In this document: in pieces, positions 35,043 to 42,727 of the stretch | Layout: each line of letters opens with the position of its first letter | How positions within the stretch are numbered: the stretch's first letter is position 1 | Origin: JBJKRF01 sp046704785 | GTDB lineage: Bacteria; Chloroflexota; Anaerolineae; Anaerolineales; Villigracilaceae | Reading direction: 5' to 3' | Assembly: GCA_046704785.1 (NCBI GenBank) | Contig: JBJKRF010000037.1 | Coordinates: forward strand, 1 to 64,000 | Length of the DNA stretch: 64,000 nt | Notes under the pieces: generated by a model | The model's database searches: none | What the model was told of the DNA's origin: nothing | What the model saw: only the letters and a program-made list of their open reading frames with translations | Program-made: the position numbers and the translations under genes

Positions 35043-36035
35043 TTAACGATTATCAGCAGTCTGACGAATAGTTCTAAGTGTATCGACGAGCGTACTGCGC
35101 ACATTGCCGTCTACGCGCAGCCCAACTTGCTCCATGCCAAGCAACACAGCGCCAACAACAGGCGGAACGGTCAAGCGTACGAGCCGCGCCTTTGGCGCAA
35201 TGCGCAAGATCATCTCCTGCATCGGATCGATCAACATTGGCCCGCCTTCGAACATACTGCCAGAGAGCACTACATCAAAAGCCAGCGACTCGAACCCTAA
35301 CTGACGAATGACCGCGTTTGCCATTTCGCCGAGTTCTCCTCCGGCCCAAGCGATCAATTCACAGGCAATGGGGTCCCCGTTTTTGGCTACCTCGAAAACG
35401 ACAGGCGCCGATTCCGCGCCGATTTCATAGCGCCCCTCAGTATACCCCTCCAACAAATCTTCCAGGTCACGAGCCTTCATGCGTTGGATGAAAGCCTGGC
35501 TCAAAGCAGTGTGTGGGCCACGCCTGGTCCATTCGAACCCGACGACTTGCATCGTCCGGATGATGAGTTCTGAACTGCCGGCCGCTTCGCCCATCAACAC
35601 CCCATAACCGGTGACACGTCCCTCGCGTTTATGCTCACGATCCCATCCCCGGCAGTTGCAGCCCGTACCCGAAACGACAACCACACCCCAGCCCTGTTCA
35701 GCGCCGGCAATCAGTCCCGGTATGGTATCGTTAACAATACCGCTTTTTGCGCCGAGGCCAAGCTTATCAATCGTCTGGTTCATGCGCGGGAGTTCGGAGG
35801 GCCAATCATAACCTGCAACGCCAAATCCGGCGCCAGCGATCTGATCCTTCCGCAGGCCAGAGAACGCCAACGCCTTGGTCAACCCCAACTCTATCGAGTT
35901 GAACATCCCTTCAAAGCCAACGGATTGATGATTAGCCGGTCCGGATTCCCCGAATCCAACAACCTTCCCATATTCATCAGCAATAACAATATGGGTTTTC
36001 GTCCCGCCTAAATCAGCACCTAAGAAATAGCGCAT
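35043..36035 (-). CDS. BadF/BadG-type sugar kinase (N-acetylglucosamine kinase-like)
   Basis: ASKHA-fold ATPase of 330 residues. Motifs: phosphate-1 loop GADLGGTKTHIVIAD at 6-20, GAGFGVAGYDWP, the phosphate-2 region VVVVSGTGCNCRGW near residue 120, GYGVLMGEAAGS, and the adenosine region VVLSGSMFEGGPML. This pattern matches N-acetylglucosamine kinases of the BadF/BadG/BcrA/BcrD family rather than the benzoyl-CoA reductase subunits, which carry an iron-sulfur cluster motif. It lies between GH4 and the leaderless SBP genes. The sugar is not certain: GlcNAc fits GH18 and ChbG, glucose fits the glucan enzymes. Confidence 0.82.
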   Translation of the reverse strand: MRYFLGADLGGTKTHIVIADEYGKVVGFGESGPANHQSVGFEGMFNSIELGLTKALAFSGLRKDQIAGAGFGVAGYDWPSELPRMNQTIDKLGLGAKSGIVNDTIPGLIAGAEQGWGVVVVSGTGCNCRGWDREHKREGRVTGYGVLMGEAAGSSELIIRTMQVVGFEWTRRGPHTALSQAFIQRMKARDLEDLLEGYTEGRYEIGAESAPVVFEVAKNGDPIACELIAWAGGELGEMANAVIRQLGFESLAFDVVLSGSMFEGGPMLIDPMQEMILRIAPKARLVRLTVPPVVGAVLLGMEQVGLRVDGNVRSTLVDTLRTIRQTADNR

Positions 36036-36150
36036 AGAACCCTTCTACAGGCCGCAATGGTGGTTCCAATCATCCTATAAGACAGGGCGAGGATACGTGT
36101 TTTAGTAAAAACAGCATACCGCAACCATCCCCGAAGAACCAGTCAATTAA

Positions 36151-36171
36151 GGGCGCACACTCTGTGCGCCC
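36151..36171 (-). terminator. Hairpin just after the GH4 gene
   Basis: GGGCGCACA at 36151-36159 pairs with TGTGCGCCC at 36163-36171. On the - strand it is followed by TTAATTG, a weak T tract. It may partly separate GH4 from the kinase gene or simply stabilise the upstream mRNA. Confidence 0.5.
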
Positions 36172-36177
36172 TGCCAA

Positions 36178-37476
36178 TTAGTTCTTCCAAAATTGAGGGA
36201 GATATGCCTGGTGAGTTTTCAGCATATCGTCTAATACCTCTTGTACTTTATCTGCAGTTGGCCCAAGCGGATGAACCAACAAGGCTTGATAAGCGGCCTC
36301 TCGGTCTCCATGAACAGCGGCCTCAACCGTCAACAGCTCATAAGACTTGACTTGTGCAATCAAGCCAAAACAAGCAGGCGGCAACGGCTCAACCGGGATC
36401 GGGTGAATCCCTTTGCGGTCTACCTTGGATGGAATCTCAAGCACCCACTCAGCAGGCCACTCTTTTACCGCGCCGTTATTCTTCGCATTAACCACATGGG
36501 TTTCGCCCAGATCGTTATAATGTGCGTTCAGCAATTGCGTTGCCACGGTGGAATAATAGGCTCCACCGCGCTTCATCAGATCGGCAGGCGGTTCCTGCAA
36601 ATTTGGATCCGCATACTCACGCAGCAGTTTTTTTTCGACTTCCATGACTTCTTCTGCACGCGAAGGCGGCCACTTCTCTTGCGCCGCCAGCTTCTTGTCG
36701 GTATGATAGAAATACTGCAAATAGTAGTTCGGGATCATTCGCAGTACTTCGATCGTGCGTGGTTCCCACTCAGCATGTTCCTGTGTCTTCAATTCTTTGA
36801 TATATTCATTGACGACCTGGGGCCAGACGTCCTCACCGTCGACGGTGAAACCGCGATGCCAGGACAGGTGATTCAGCCCTAGAGTCTTTAACTCGGTTCG
36901 AGATGGATCGATCTTTTCACCCGTGGCTTTTTCCAGCTTATCGATGATCATCATCTTGGCCGTGATCGGAACGTTACATACGCCCACCGACGGTATTTCC
37001 GCATATTTACTCAACGCCTGTGTTACCAATCCTGCCGGGTTGGTAAAGTTGACCAACATGGCTTCCGGCGCCGAGAGCTCTTTCATATCCTGAGCAATCT
37101 TCAAAATCACGGGAATGGTACGCATGGCCTTCGCCATACCCCCAACGCCCGTGGTCTCTTGACCAATCAGACCATAGCGCCTGCCCAGGTATTCATCATT
37201 CCGCCGCGCCTCCATTTGTCCGACGCGCAACTGTGTTGTGACGTAATTTGCATTTTTAACCGCTTCACGTTGGTCGGTCGTCAGCACAACCTTGAACGGC
37301 GCACCTTTGAACTCCACCATACGCTTTGCAAATCCACCAACGACATCGAGCCGTTTGGCATCGATATCCATTAACCACAATTCATCCAGCGGAAAATTTT
37401 TAACACGAGCCAGGAATCCATTGACGAGTTCGGGCGTGTAAGTCGAACCACCGCCAATGACGGCAACCTTCAGCAT
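36178..37476 (-). CDS. GH4 family 6-phospho-beta-glucosidase
   Basis: NAD- and metal-dependent glycosidase that works by oxidation and elimination. The 432-residue protein starts with a Rossmann motif VAVIGGGSTYTPELV, then TTDQREAVKNANYVTTQLRVGQ (in part), RYGLIGQETTGVGGM, VNFTNPAGLVTQAL, the metal-binding VGVCNVP and LGLNHLSWHRG with the conserved His. The set matches the 6-phospho-beta-glucosidase branch (CelF, LicH, BglT). The ATG at 37476 has GAAGGAG in front. No PTS permease is present, so the 6-phosphorylated substrate would have to come from a kinase, possibly the next gene. Confidence 0.9.
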   Translation of the reverse strand: MLKVAVIGGGSTYTPELVNGFLARVKNFPLDELWLMDIDAKRLDVVGGFAKRMVEFKGAPFKVVLTTDQREAVKNANYVTTQLRVGQMEARRNDEYLGRRYGLIGQETTGVGGMAKAMRTIPVILKIAQDMKELSAPEAMLVNFTNPAGLVTQALSKYAEIPSVGVCNVPITAKMMIIDKLEKATGEKIDPSRTELKTLGLNHLSWHRGFTVDGEDVWPQVVNEYIKELKTQEHAEWEPRTIEVLRMIPNYYLQYFYHTDKKLAAQEKWPPSRAEEVMEVEKKLLREYADPNLQEPPADLMKRGGAYYSTVATQLLNAHYNDLGETHVVNAKNNGAVKEWPAEWVLEIPSKVDRKGIHPIPVEPLPPACFGLIAQVKSYELLTVEAAVHGDREAAYQALLVHPLGPTADKVQEVLDDMLKTHQAYLPQFWKN

Positions 37477-37540
37477 TCCATTCTCCTTCGCATCCAATCG
37501 GATTTTCAGGCTTTCTGAAAGCCGTTGGGGATAAGACACA

Positions 37541-37582
37541 TGTGGGAGTGTCCGGGCCTTGTAGCCAGGAGGCACTCCCACA
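37541..37582. repeat. Palindromic hairpin between permease and GH4 genes
   Basis: TGTGGGAGTG at 37541-37550 pairs perfectly with CACTCCCACA at 37573-37582, with a further CC/GG pair inside. The core TGTGGGAG is the same as in the hairpin at 26965-27009. No T run follows. Confidence 0.55.
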
Positions 37583-37627
37583 CAGTTCTCATTTCACAAA
37601 AACTCCGAGTGAACTATAAGCCATAGA

Positions 37628-38776
37628 TTACTTTTCAACACCGGTAATCACGATGCCTTGGATAAAGAAGCGTTGAGCCAGGACAAAGATAAGCAGCGGA
37701 ATGGCAAGCGTCATGAGCGCTCCGGCCTGGATCAATTGCGGCTGTTGACCATAGATGCCGTTGAAGCGGGCCAGAGCCACGGAAATCGGCTGGCTGTTCA
37801 TCTTCGTGGACAAGTAAATCAACGGGCCAAAGTAGTCATTCCAGGTGTAAACGACGTGGAACAGTGTTACAGCCATGATGACCGGATACGATTGTGGAAT
37901 AACAACCGACCATAGGACACGCAAGGGGCCGGCGCCATCGATCATGGCCGCTTCGTCCAGCTCACGCGGCAGAGTCATGAAATATTGTCGTAACAGGAAA
38001 ACGTCATACGGGTTGGCAAAGAACGCCGGAACGAACAACGGCAACCAGGTGCCCACCCAGCCAATCTTGGTGAAGAAGGTAAAGGTCGGGATGACGGTCA
38101 CCGTGGTCGGCAGGAACAACGTAGAAATCAGCACCACGAACAGGAAATCACGCCCCGGGAAGCGGAAACGGGAGAACCCGTAGGCAACCAGGATGCAGGA
38201 AAGCAGGTCGCCAATGGTGGTCACAAAAGCATAAAAGAACGTGTTCCACATGACCCGCGGGTAGTCAATATCTTTCCATACTTCTGCGAAGTTCGACCAA
38301 CTGGGCGAGAAGACCCAGGGCCGTGAGAGCCCCTTGAAATACCCACCGTTCCAGACAATCGGGTCAGCCGTGGGGTTGTTCGGGTCCATAAAAATGCTGG
38401 ACTTCGTAAAGCCCGTGAGCAGAGCCAGGTCTTTCGTCGTTCCATCCGGCAATGGGACGCTATAAATCTGAAGCGTTTTCCCAGCGTAGTCATTCATGTC
38501 GATTTTTTGATCGACAATAAAACCAGACTTGTTTACTTTAAAGGTATAGCTCTTTGTATTTTCGCCTTTAAATACGTAGGTCGGATTGGCCGCCGGCCAA
38601 ATTGGCGCGTTTTGCGCCGTCATCTGAACAGGCGTCTTCAAAGACGTAAAAATCATATAGAGAAACGGCATCAAGAAGAGAGCCGCAACCGCCGCCGTCA
38701 AGAGCGTAATAAAGATCGTTTTACCTTGCTTATTGAAGGTGAATTTGGTTTTCTTTGCAGTTACACTCGCGCTCAT
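37628..38776 (-). CDS. Sugar ABC transporter permease, MalG type, with large external insert
   Basis: Second membrane subunit of a carbohydrate ABC importer (CUT1). The 382-residue protein has six membrane segments and the EAA loop ELDEAAMIDGAGPLRVLWSVVIP near residue 270 (in part). Between the first helix (about 22-44) and the start of the core domain near 150 there is an extra region of about 95 residues, including VFKGENTKSYTFKVNK and LPDGTTKDLALLTGF, that MalG-type proteins usually lack; it should lie outside the membrane. The gene follows the MalF-type gene by 15 bases. Confidence 0.92.
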   Translation of the reverse strand: MSASVTAKKTKFTFNKQGKTIFITLLTAAVAALFLMPFLYMIFTSLKTPVQMTAQNAPIWPAANPTYVFKGENTKSYTFKVNKSGFIVDQKIDMNDYAGKTLQIYSVPLPDGTTKDLALLTGFTKSSIFMDPNNPTADPIVWNGGYFKGLSRPWVFSPSWSNFAEVWKDIDYPRVMWNTFFYAFVTTIGDLLSCILVAYGFSRFRFPGRDFLFVVLISTLFLPTTVTVIPTFTFFTKIGWVGTWLPLFVPAFFANPYDVFLLRQYFMTLPRELDEAAMIDGAGPLRVLWSVVIPQSYPVIMAVTLFHVVYTWNDYFGPLIYLSTKMNSQPISVALARFNGIYGQQPQLIQAGALMTLAIPLLIFVLAQRFFIQGIVITGVEK

Positions 38777-38791
38777 TGTCTAAGGCCTCCT

Positions 38792-39787
38792 CTACCTGCT
38801 ACCCTCACCTGCATAGTAGACCCAATAACGGGCGCTCCAAAACAGGAAGATCGTCACGATCAAGATCACGGCAAACAACAGCCAGGCAAGTGTCGATCCA
38901 TAAGACATATTCTGATAAATGAAAAATGTTTTATACAAATACAAGTTGTAGAACATCGTTCTACCGCCAGGGTCACCTGTACCCTGGTTGACCACTAATG
39001 GAACAAGGAAATACTGAAACAGGTAAACGATCGACAGAACCAAATTATAGAAAATGACGGGAGAAATCATCGGGATCGTGACATTCCAGAAAGAAGCAAA
39101 GGTCCCCGCCCCATCCACTTTAGCCGCATCATACAACTCGGTCGGCACGCCCTGAAGCCCCGCCAGAAAAATCAAGAACGCATTCCCAATTCCCCAAATC
39201 CCGTAAAGAACGTATGCCGGATAGACCCAGTTGATATCATTTGCCCAACCCGGCACATTGCCTTTGGGCACGCCCATGGCAATCAACATATGGTTAACCC
39301 ATCCCGTCTCAGGATTAAGAACGCCGCCCCACAGAAAAACGCTGGCGACGAAAGGAATGATGTAAGGCATGTAGAAGAGAGAACGGAAGAGGTTCTGCCC
39401 CTTGAGGTGAGGGCTGTTTGCCAACAGGGCAAAGATCAACGGCACGATCAGGCCCACAGGGAGAGAAATCGCGCCAAACACAAGCGTAATCCATAAAGAG
39501 CCGAGATGGTTTCCTGACAGACTCCACACTTGCGTATCACGAAGCAGAGCCGAATAGTTCGCCAACCCCACTAGCTTGGGTGCACTCAGGACACCGTCTG
39601 TAACGTTCAAGTCCATAAAAGTGAAGGCCAACGTCGCCAGGATTGGAATTAGTGTAAAAGCCAGAAAGCCAAAGATCCACGGCGAGAGGAAAAGCATGCC
39701 ATTGCGATACTCACGTTTGGCATTTGGCCCCATCTTCCGGAGAGACCCAAGTGATGGTAATTCTGGCAGATGGGTTAGATTCTCCAT
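38792..39787 (-). CDS. Sugar ABC transporter permease, MalF type
   Basis: First membrane subunit of the CUT1 importer, 331 residues, six predicted membrane segments. The first is LFLSPWIFGFLAFTLIPILAT (about 32-52, in part). The EAA loop reads ELYDAAKVDGAGTFASFWNVTIPMISP (in part), near residue 215. It lies 78 bases after the lipoprotein SBP gene and before its MalG-type partner. No ATP-binding subunit is present in the window. Confidence 0.94.
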   Translation of the reverse strand: MENLTHLPELPSLGSLRKMGPNAKREYRNGMLFLSPWIFGFLAFTLIPILATLAFTFMDLNVTDGVLSAPKLVGLANYSALLRDTQVWSLSGNHLGSLWITLVFGAISLPVGLIVPLIFALLANSPHLKGQNLFRSLFYMPYIIPFVASVFLWGGVLNPETGWVNHMLIAMGVPKGNVPGWANDINWVYPAYVLYGIWGIGNAFLIFLAGLQGVPTELYDAAKVDGAGTFASFWNVTIPMISPVIFYNLVLSIVYLFQYFLVPLVVNQGTGDPGGRTMFYNLYLYKTFFIYQNMSYGSTLAWLLFAVILIVTIFLFWSARYWVYYAGEGSR

Positions 39788-39865
39788 ACAAGTTGCTCCT
39801 TATAGAGATGGATTGGCGGGCCAGGGTACAGAAACTGGCCCGCCATGAGTATATCAGGAAACCTG

Positions 39866-41446
39866 TTACTTGTTGTAGATTGTGGTCAAATCACTTTCCA
39901 GTGTGCTGATCTCTTTGGTGAGATCGAGGCCACTGGTGGTGACCAACAGGTTACCGAAGGTGCTGTTGCGGTTCCAGGCATCGTTGAAGTTCGGTACGTA
40001 GCTTTCAGCGCTCGGAACATCCGGGTACTGCAGGCCATCGACGAGAGTCTGATAGTTCTTGACCCACGGGAAGTTGGCCTGTGCAGCAGTCAGCCAAGCA
40101 CCGCGCAGAGAACCAATGGCCGGGACAGCGCCGTAAGCCGGCGGGTTGCCAGCGGAGCCAACGATCAGCTTCTGGACACCGGTGGTCTCCAGGTAAGCCA
40201 AAGCTGTGAAGGCTTCCTGCGGGTTCTTGGTGCTCTTCAGGATGCGGATGGTGTCGGCGTCGACACGGCCGCCCACCTTGCCGTTGTAGGTCGGCATGGC
40301 AGCGAAGTCCCAAGTCTTGACATCAGCCATACAGCAGGTGTACCAGGAGGGCTCAATGGTCATAGCGACCTTGCCGCTATTGAAGGTGTTGCCGGTGCCG
40401 AAGTCGGCGCTCTGCTCGACTGCGTTGTTGGCGATGAAGGGCTGATCGCCCCAAATGCCGTTATACATCCAGGTCCAGGAGTCAACCCAAGCCTGCGGAA
40501 CCTTGGCCTGGTAGGAACCCTGCGAACCGCCGGGCACCAGCTCGGTGCCGGCCTGCCAGAAAGCGCCCCAATATTCGGGCTGGTTCTCGAACACCCAGGA
40601 GAAACCGTACTGGACGATCTGGGTCTTGTCGAAACCACTTTCGGTGGAGTTCTTGCCGTTGGCGTCAACGGTCAGCAGTTGGGCAACCTTCTGAACAGTG
40701 TCCCAGTTCCAATCGACTTTCGAGCCGTCGGGCATGGTGTACTGATCGGGGATGCCGTTCGTGTAAGTGGCGGGCGGGTAGTTCAGGCCGGCCTGGTCGA
40801 ACAGGGCAGTGTTGTATTCCATCGCGGAAGGATACACGGCGAAGGGCAGGCCGAGACGCTCGGTGCCGTTACCGGAATCCTGGATGTACATGTTCTGCAG
40901 GCTCTGGTCGAAGACGCTGGTGTCGAAGTTGGCAGCCTGGATTTCCGGGTTGAGGTCGAGGTATTGGCCAGCGAAAGCGTTCGAACCGGCAAAACCCACC
41001 GGGCCGACGATGTCAGGGCCGTTGCCAGAGGCGATTTCGGTCGACAGGGTATCCTTAGCCGAGGCATACGGAATGACTTCCATGATCAGCTGGATCTTGT
41101 CCTGCGAGGCGTTGAAATCGTCCACCACAGCCTGCTCGATCGGGAGCTGACCGGCATCGGTGCCGGTGCCCAGGCCGATGAACCAACGAATCTGGGTCTT
41201 GCCAGCTTCAGCGGTCGCCATCGGGTACGGAGTCAGAGTCGGGGTGGCGGAGGGCGCTGCGGTAGCAGCCGGGGCTGTTGTAGCGGCGGCAGGAGCCTGG
41301 GTCATCGCCGGAGCCTGCGTCATGGCAGGCGCTTGGGTCACCACTGGAGCGGTCGTAGGAGCAGCGGTCGGTGTGCTACCGCAGGCTGCGAGCAGCATGG
41401 AGACGACCATAACCAGCGTGACCAAGATGAACAAACTTTTCTTCAT
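39866..41446 (-). CDS. Sugar-binding lipoprotein of the ABC transporter
   Basis: Extracytoplasmic receptor for the two permeases. The 526-residue protein has a lipoprotein signal (lipobox LLAAC at about 18-22), a linker with a three-fold APAMTQ repeat and many Thr/Ala/Pro residues (about 25-75), and an SBP family 1 domain beginning IRWFIGLGTGTDAGQLP. The sugar specificity cannot be read from the sequence, but the surrounding enzymes suggest beta-linked gluco-oligosaccharides. The start has a GAGGAG ribosome binding site. It is 107 bases downstream of lacI. Confidence 0.94.
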   Translation of the reverse strand: MKKSLFILVTLVMVVSMLLAACGSTPTAAPTTAPVVTQAPAMTQAPAMTQAPAAATTAPAATAAPSATPTLTPYPMATAEAGKTQIRWFIGLGTGTDAGQLPIEQAVVDDFNASQDKIQLIMEVIPYASAKDTLSTEIASGNGPDIVGPVGFAGSNAFAGQYLDLNPEIQAANFDTSVFDQSLQNMYIQDSGNGTERLGLPFAVYPSAMEYNTALFDQAGLNYPPATYTNGIPDQYTMPDGSKVDWNWDTVQKVAQLLTVDANGKNSTESGFDKTQIVQYGFSWVFENQPEYWGAFWQAGTELVPGGSQGSYQAKVPQAWVDSWTWMYNGIWGDQPFIANNAVEQSADFGTGNTFNSGKVAMTIEPSWYTCCMADVKTWDFAAMPTYNGKVGGRVDADTIRILKSTKNPQEAFTALAYLETTGVQKLIVGSAGNPPAYGAVPAIGSLRGAWLTAAQANFPWVKNYQTLVDGLQYPDVPSAESYVPNFNDAWNRNSTFGNLLVTTSGLDLTKEISTLESDLTTIYNK

Positions 41447-41487
41447 GGTGAGTTTCTCCTCTTAGAGTAGATAGAATTGAACTTGGT

Positions 41488-41538
41488 TATTTGTTGTGCA
41501 AATACGGCGTAAGTATCTTCTACTGCAATCACCTCCTT
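41488..41538 (-). promoter_or_regulatory. lacI-SBP gap with a palindrome and a perfect anti-SD complement
   Basis: TATTTG-TTGTG-CAAATA at 41488-41504 is a 17-base palindrome that could bind a regulator. At 41538-41528 on the - strand lies AAGGAGGTGAT, complementary to the 3' end of 16S rRNA over 11 bases, with no normal start codon at the right distance. No strong promoter is visible, so the SBP gene may be read from the lacI promoter. Confidence 0.35.
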
Positions 41539-41553
41539 ACAAGAATGGCGTGC

Positions 41554-42576
41554 TCATGCATGGCAACCGCAAGAGCAACGCAGGACAACATCTGTAGGGA
41601 GCAAGGTCACGTTATGGACAGGTGCTCCCTGGAGGATAGCAAATAAATTTTCTCCCGCGACGCGTCCGACAGCTTCCGTTGGGGCGCGCACCGTGGTCAG
41701 AGGAGGGGTCAAGAAAGCAGAGAGTTTTTGGTCGTCAAATCCAACAATGGAGATATCATCGGGGACACGGAGTCCTAATTCCTGAAAAGCAGTGAGAACG
41801 CCCACTGCTGCCTCATCATCTCCGGTAAAAACGGCATCGAATAAAGGGGGATCGGACTCCAGAAAATTTTCCATCGCTTTGTAGGCAATTCCTCGCTCGA
41901 ACTCACCATCCAGCACCAAACGGGGGTCAAAAGGAATTTGGTGTGCTTCGAGCGCCTCTTTATAGCCAAGTTCACGCCACTTCGAGTCTTCCTGATTGAT
42001 GGGCCCATGCAGGAATACAATGTGGCGCCTACCATGTACTTCGATCAAGTGATCGATCAGTTTGCGGGTTGCCGCTTTGTTTTCAACTGTGACATAAGGG
42101 ATAGGAAGTTCTGCTGGGGGAGTGCGATGAATCAAAACAAGGGGAAAATTCTTTTCATACAATTGGCTTAACTGATTATCATCCAAACTATCTGCAAAAA
42201 CCAAAAGACCATCCGTATTATGTGGTCCAATCGGCGGTTGGTACTCGTTCTTGTCAATACTTGGGCGATAAGTTGCCACAATCAGATTATAACCGTTTTC
42301 CCTTACTGCGGACTCAATGCCACTGAGCAATGGTCCGAAGAAATCATTGTGCATGTTCGTCAAGAGTAAGCCAATAACAAGCGTTTTATGAGTTGCCAGA
42401 TGACGCGCCGCAGCATGTGGTACGTAATGCAAATCCCCCATCACCCTTTCAAGCCGTTCTGCGACTTCGTTCGAAACTGGTGCATTATGGTTAATATAGC
42501 GACTGACTGTTGCGACCGACACACGAGCTTCGCGGGCGACATCCCGTATGGTTACAGAACTGGACTTTTGTGTCAT
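41554..42576 (-). CDS. LacI family transcriptional regulator
   Basis: Repressor-type regulator of 340 residues. The N-terminal helix-turn-helix reads VTIRDVAREARVSVATVSRYIN, then the hinge PHAAARHLATHKT (in part) followed by a periplasmic-binding-protein-like sensor domain with GLLLTNMHNDFFGPLLSGIE and DISIVGFDDQKLSAFLTPPLTTVRAP (in part). The end is rich in Cys (RCSCGCH). The ATG at 42576 is preferred; a start four codons earlier is possible. Upstream lies a palindrome of the LacI type repeated at the far end of the locus, so both autoregulation and control of the glycan genes are likely. Confidence 0.95.
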   Translation of the reverse strand: MTQKSSSVTIRDVAREARVSVATVSRYINHNAPVSNEVAERLERVMGDLHYVPHAAARHLATHKTLVIGLLLTNMHNDFFGPLLSGIESAVRENGYNLIVATYRPSIDKNEYQPPIGPHNTDGLLVFADSLDDNQLSQLYEKNFPLVLIHRTPPAELPIPYVTVENKAATRKLIDHLIEVHGRRHIVFLHGPINQEDSKWRELGYKEALEAHQIPFDPRLVLDGEFERGIAYKAMENFLESDPPLFDAVFTGDDEAAVGVLTAFQELGLRVPDDISIVGFDDQKLSAFLTPPLTTVRAPTEAVGRVAGENLFAILQGAPVHNVTLLPTDVVLRCSCGCHA

Positions 42577-42594
42577 TGGGACGTGCACATCCTT

Positions 42595-42621
42595 TGTAAC
42601 CGGTTACAGTAACCGGATACA
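42595..42621 (-). promoter_or_regulatory. Tandem LacI operators in front of lacI
   Basis: A perfect palindrome, TGTAACCGGTTACA, at 42595-42608 is followed by an imperfect copy (TGTATCCGGTTACT on the - strand) at 42608-42621. They lie directly after the -10 box and cover the expected transcription start. Confidence 0.85.
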
Positions 42622-42649
42622 TTATGTCACAGCTAGTATTAAGAGTCAA
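42621..42649 (-). promoter_or_regulatory. Promoter of lacI
   Basis: On the - strand, TTGACT (42649-42644) and CATAAT (42626-42621) are 17 bases apart. The start point would fall inside the operators. Confidence 0.8.
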
Positions 42650-42727
42650 GATGAAAATCTTAAAATTTATGGGCAGTGCTGTGCTGTAACTTACAGGCTC
42701 TCTGGAAACCGGCGGAATAAAGCAGAT

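Noticed and set aside
35042..35104. Possible signal peptide on the leaderless SBP homologue copy 2 from an upstream start
   Set aside because: The extension overlaps the kinase gene, has no ribosome binding site or cleavage site, and the coupled ATG at 35041 gives the same length as copy 1.
39845..41470. 541-codon open frame on the + strand opposite the ABC lipoprotein gene
   Set aside because: It mirrors the SBP gene exactly, has no ribosome binding site and no recognisable domain; the - strand product has a lipoprotein signal and an SBP fold.
42541..42560. GGTTACAGAACTGG as a third LacI operator
   Set aside because: Only one half-site matches, and it lies inside the lacI coding region encoding the helix-turn-helix.
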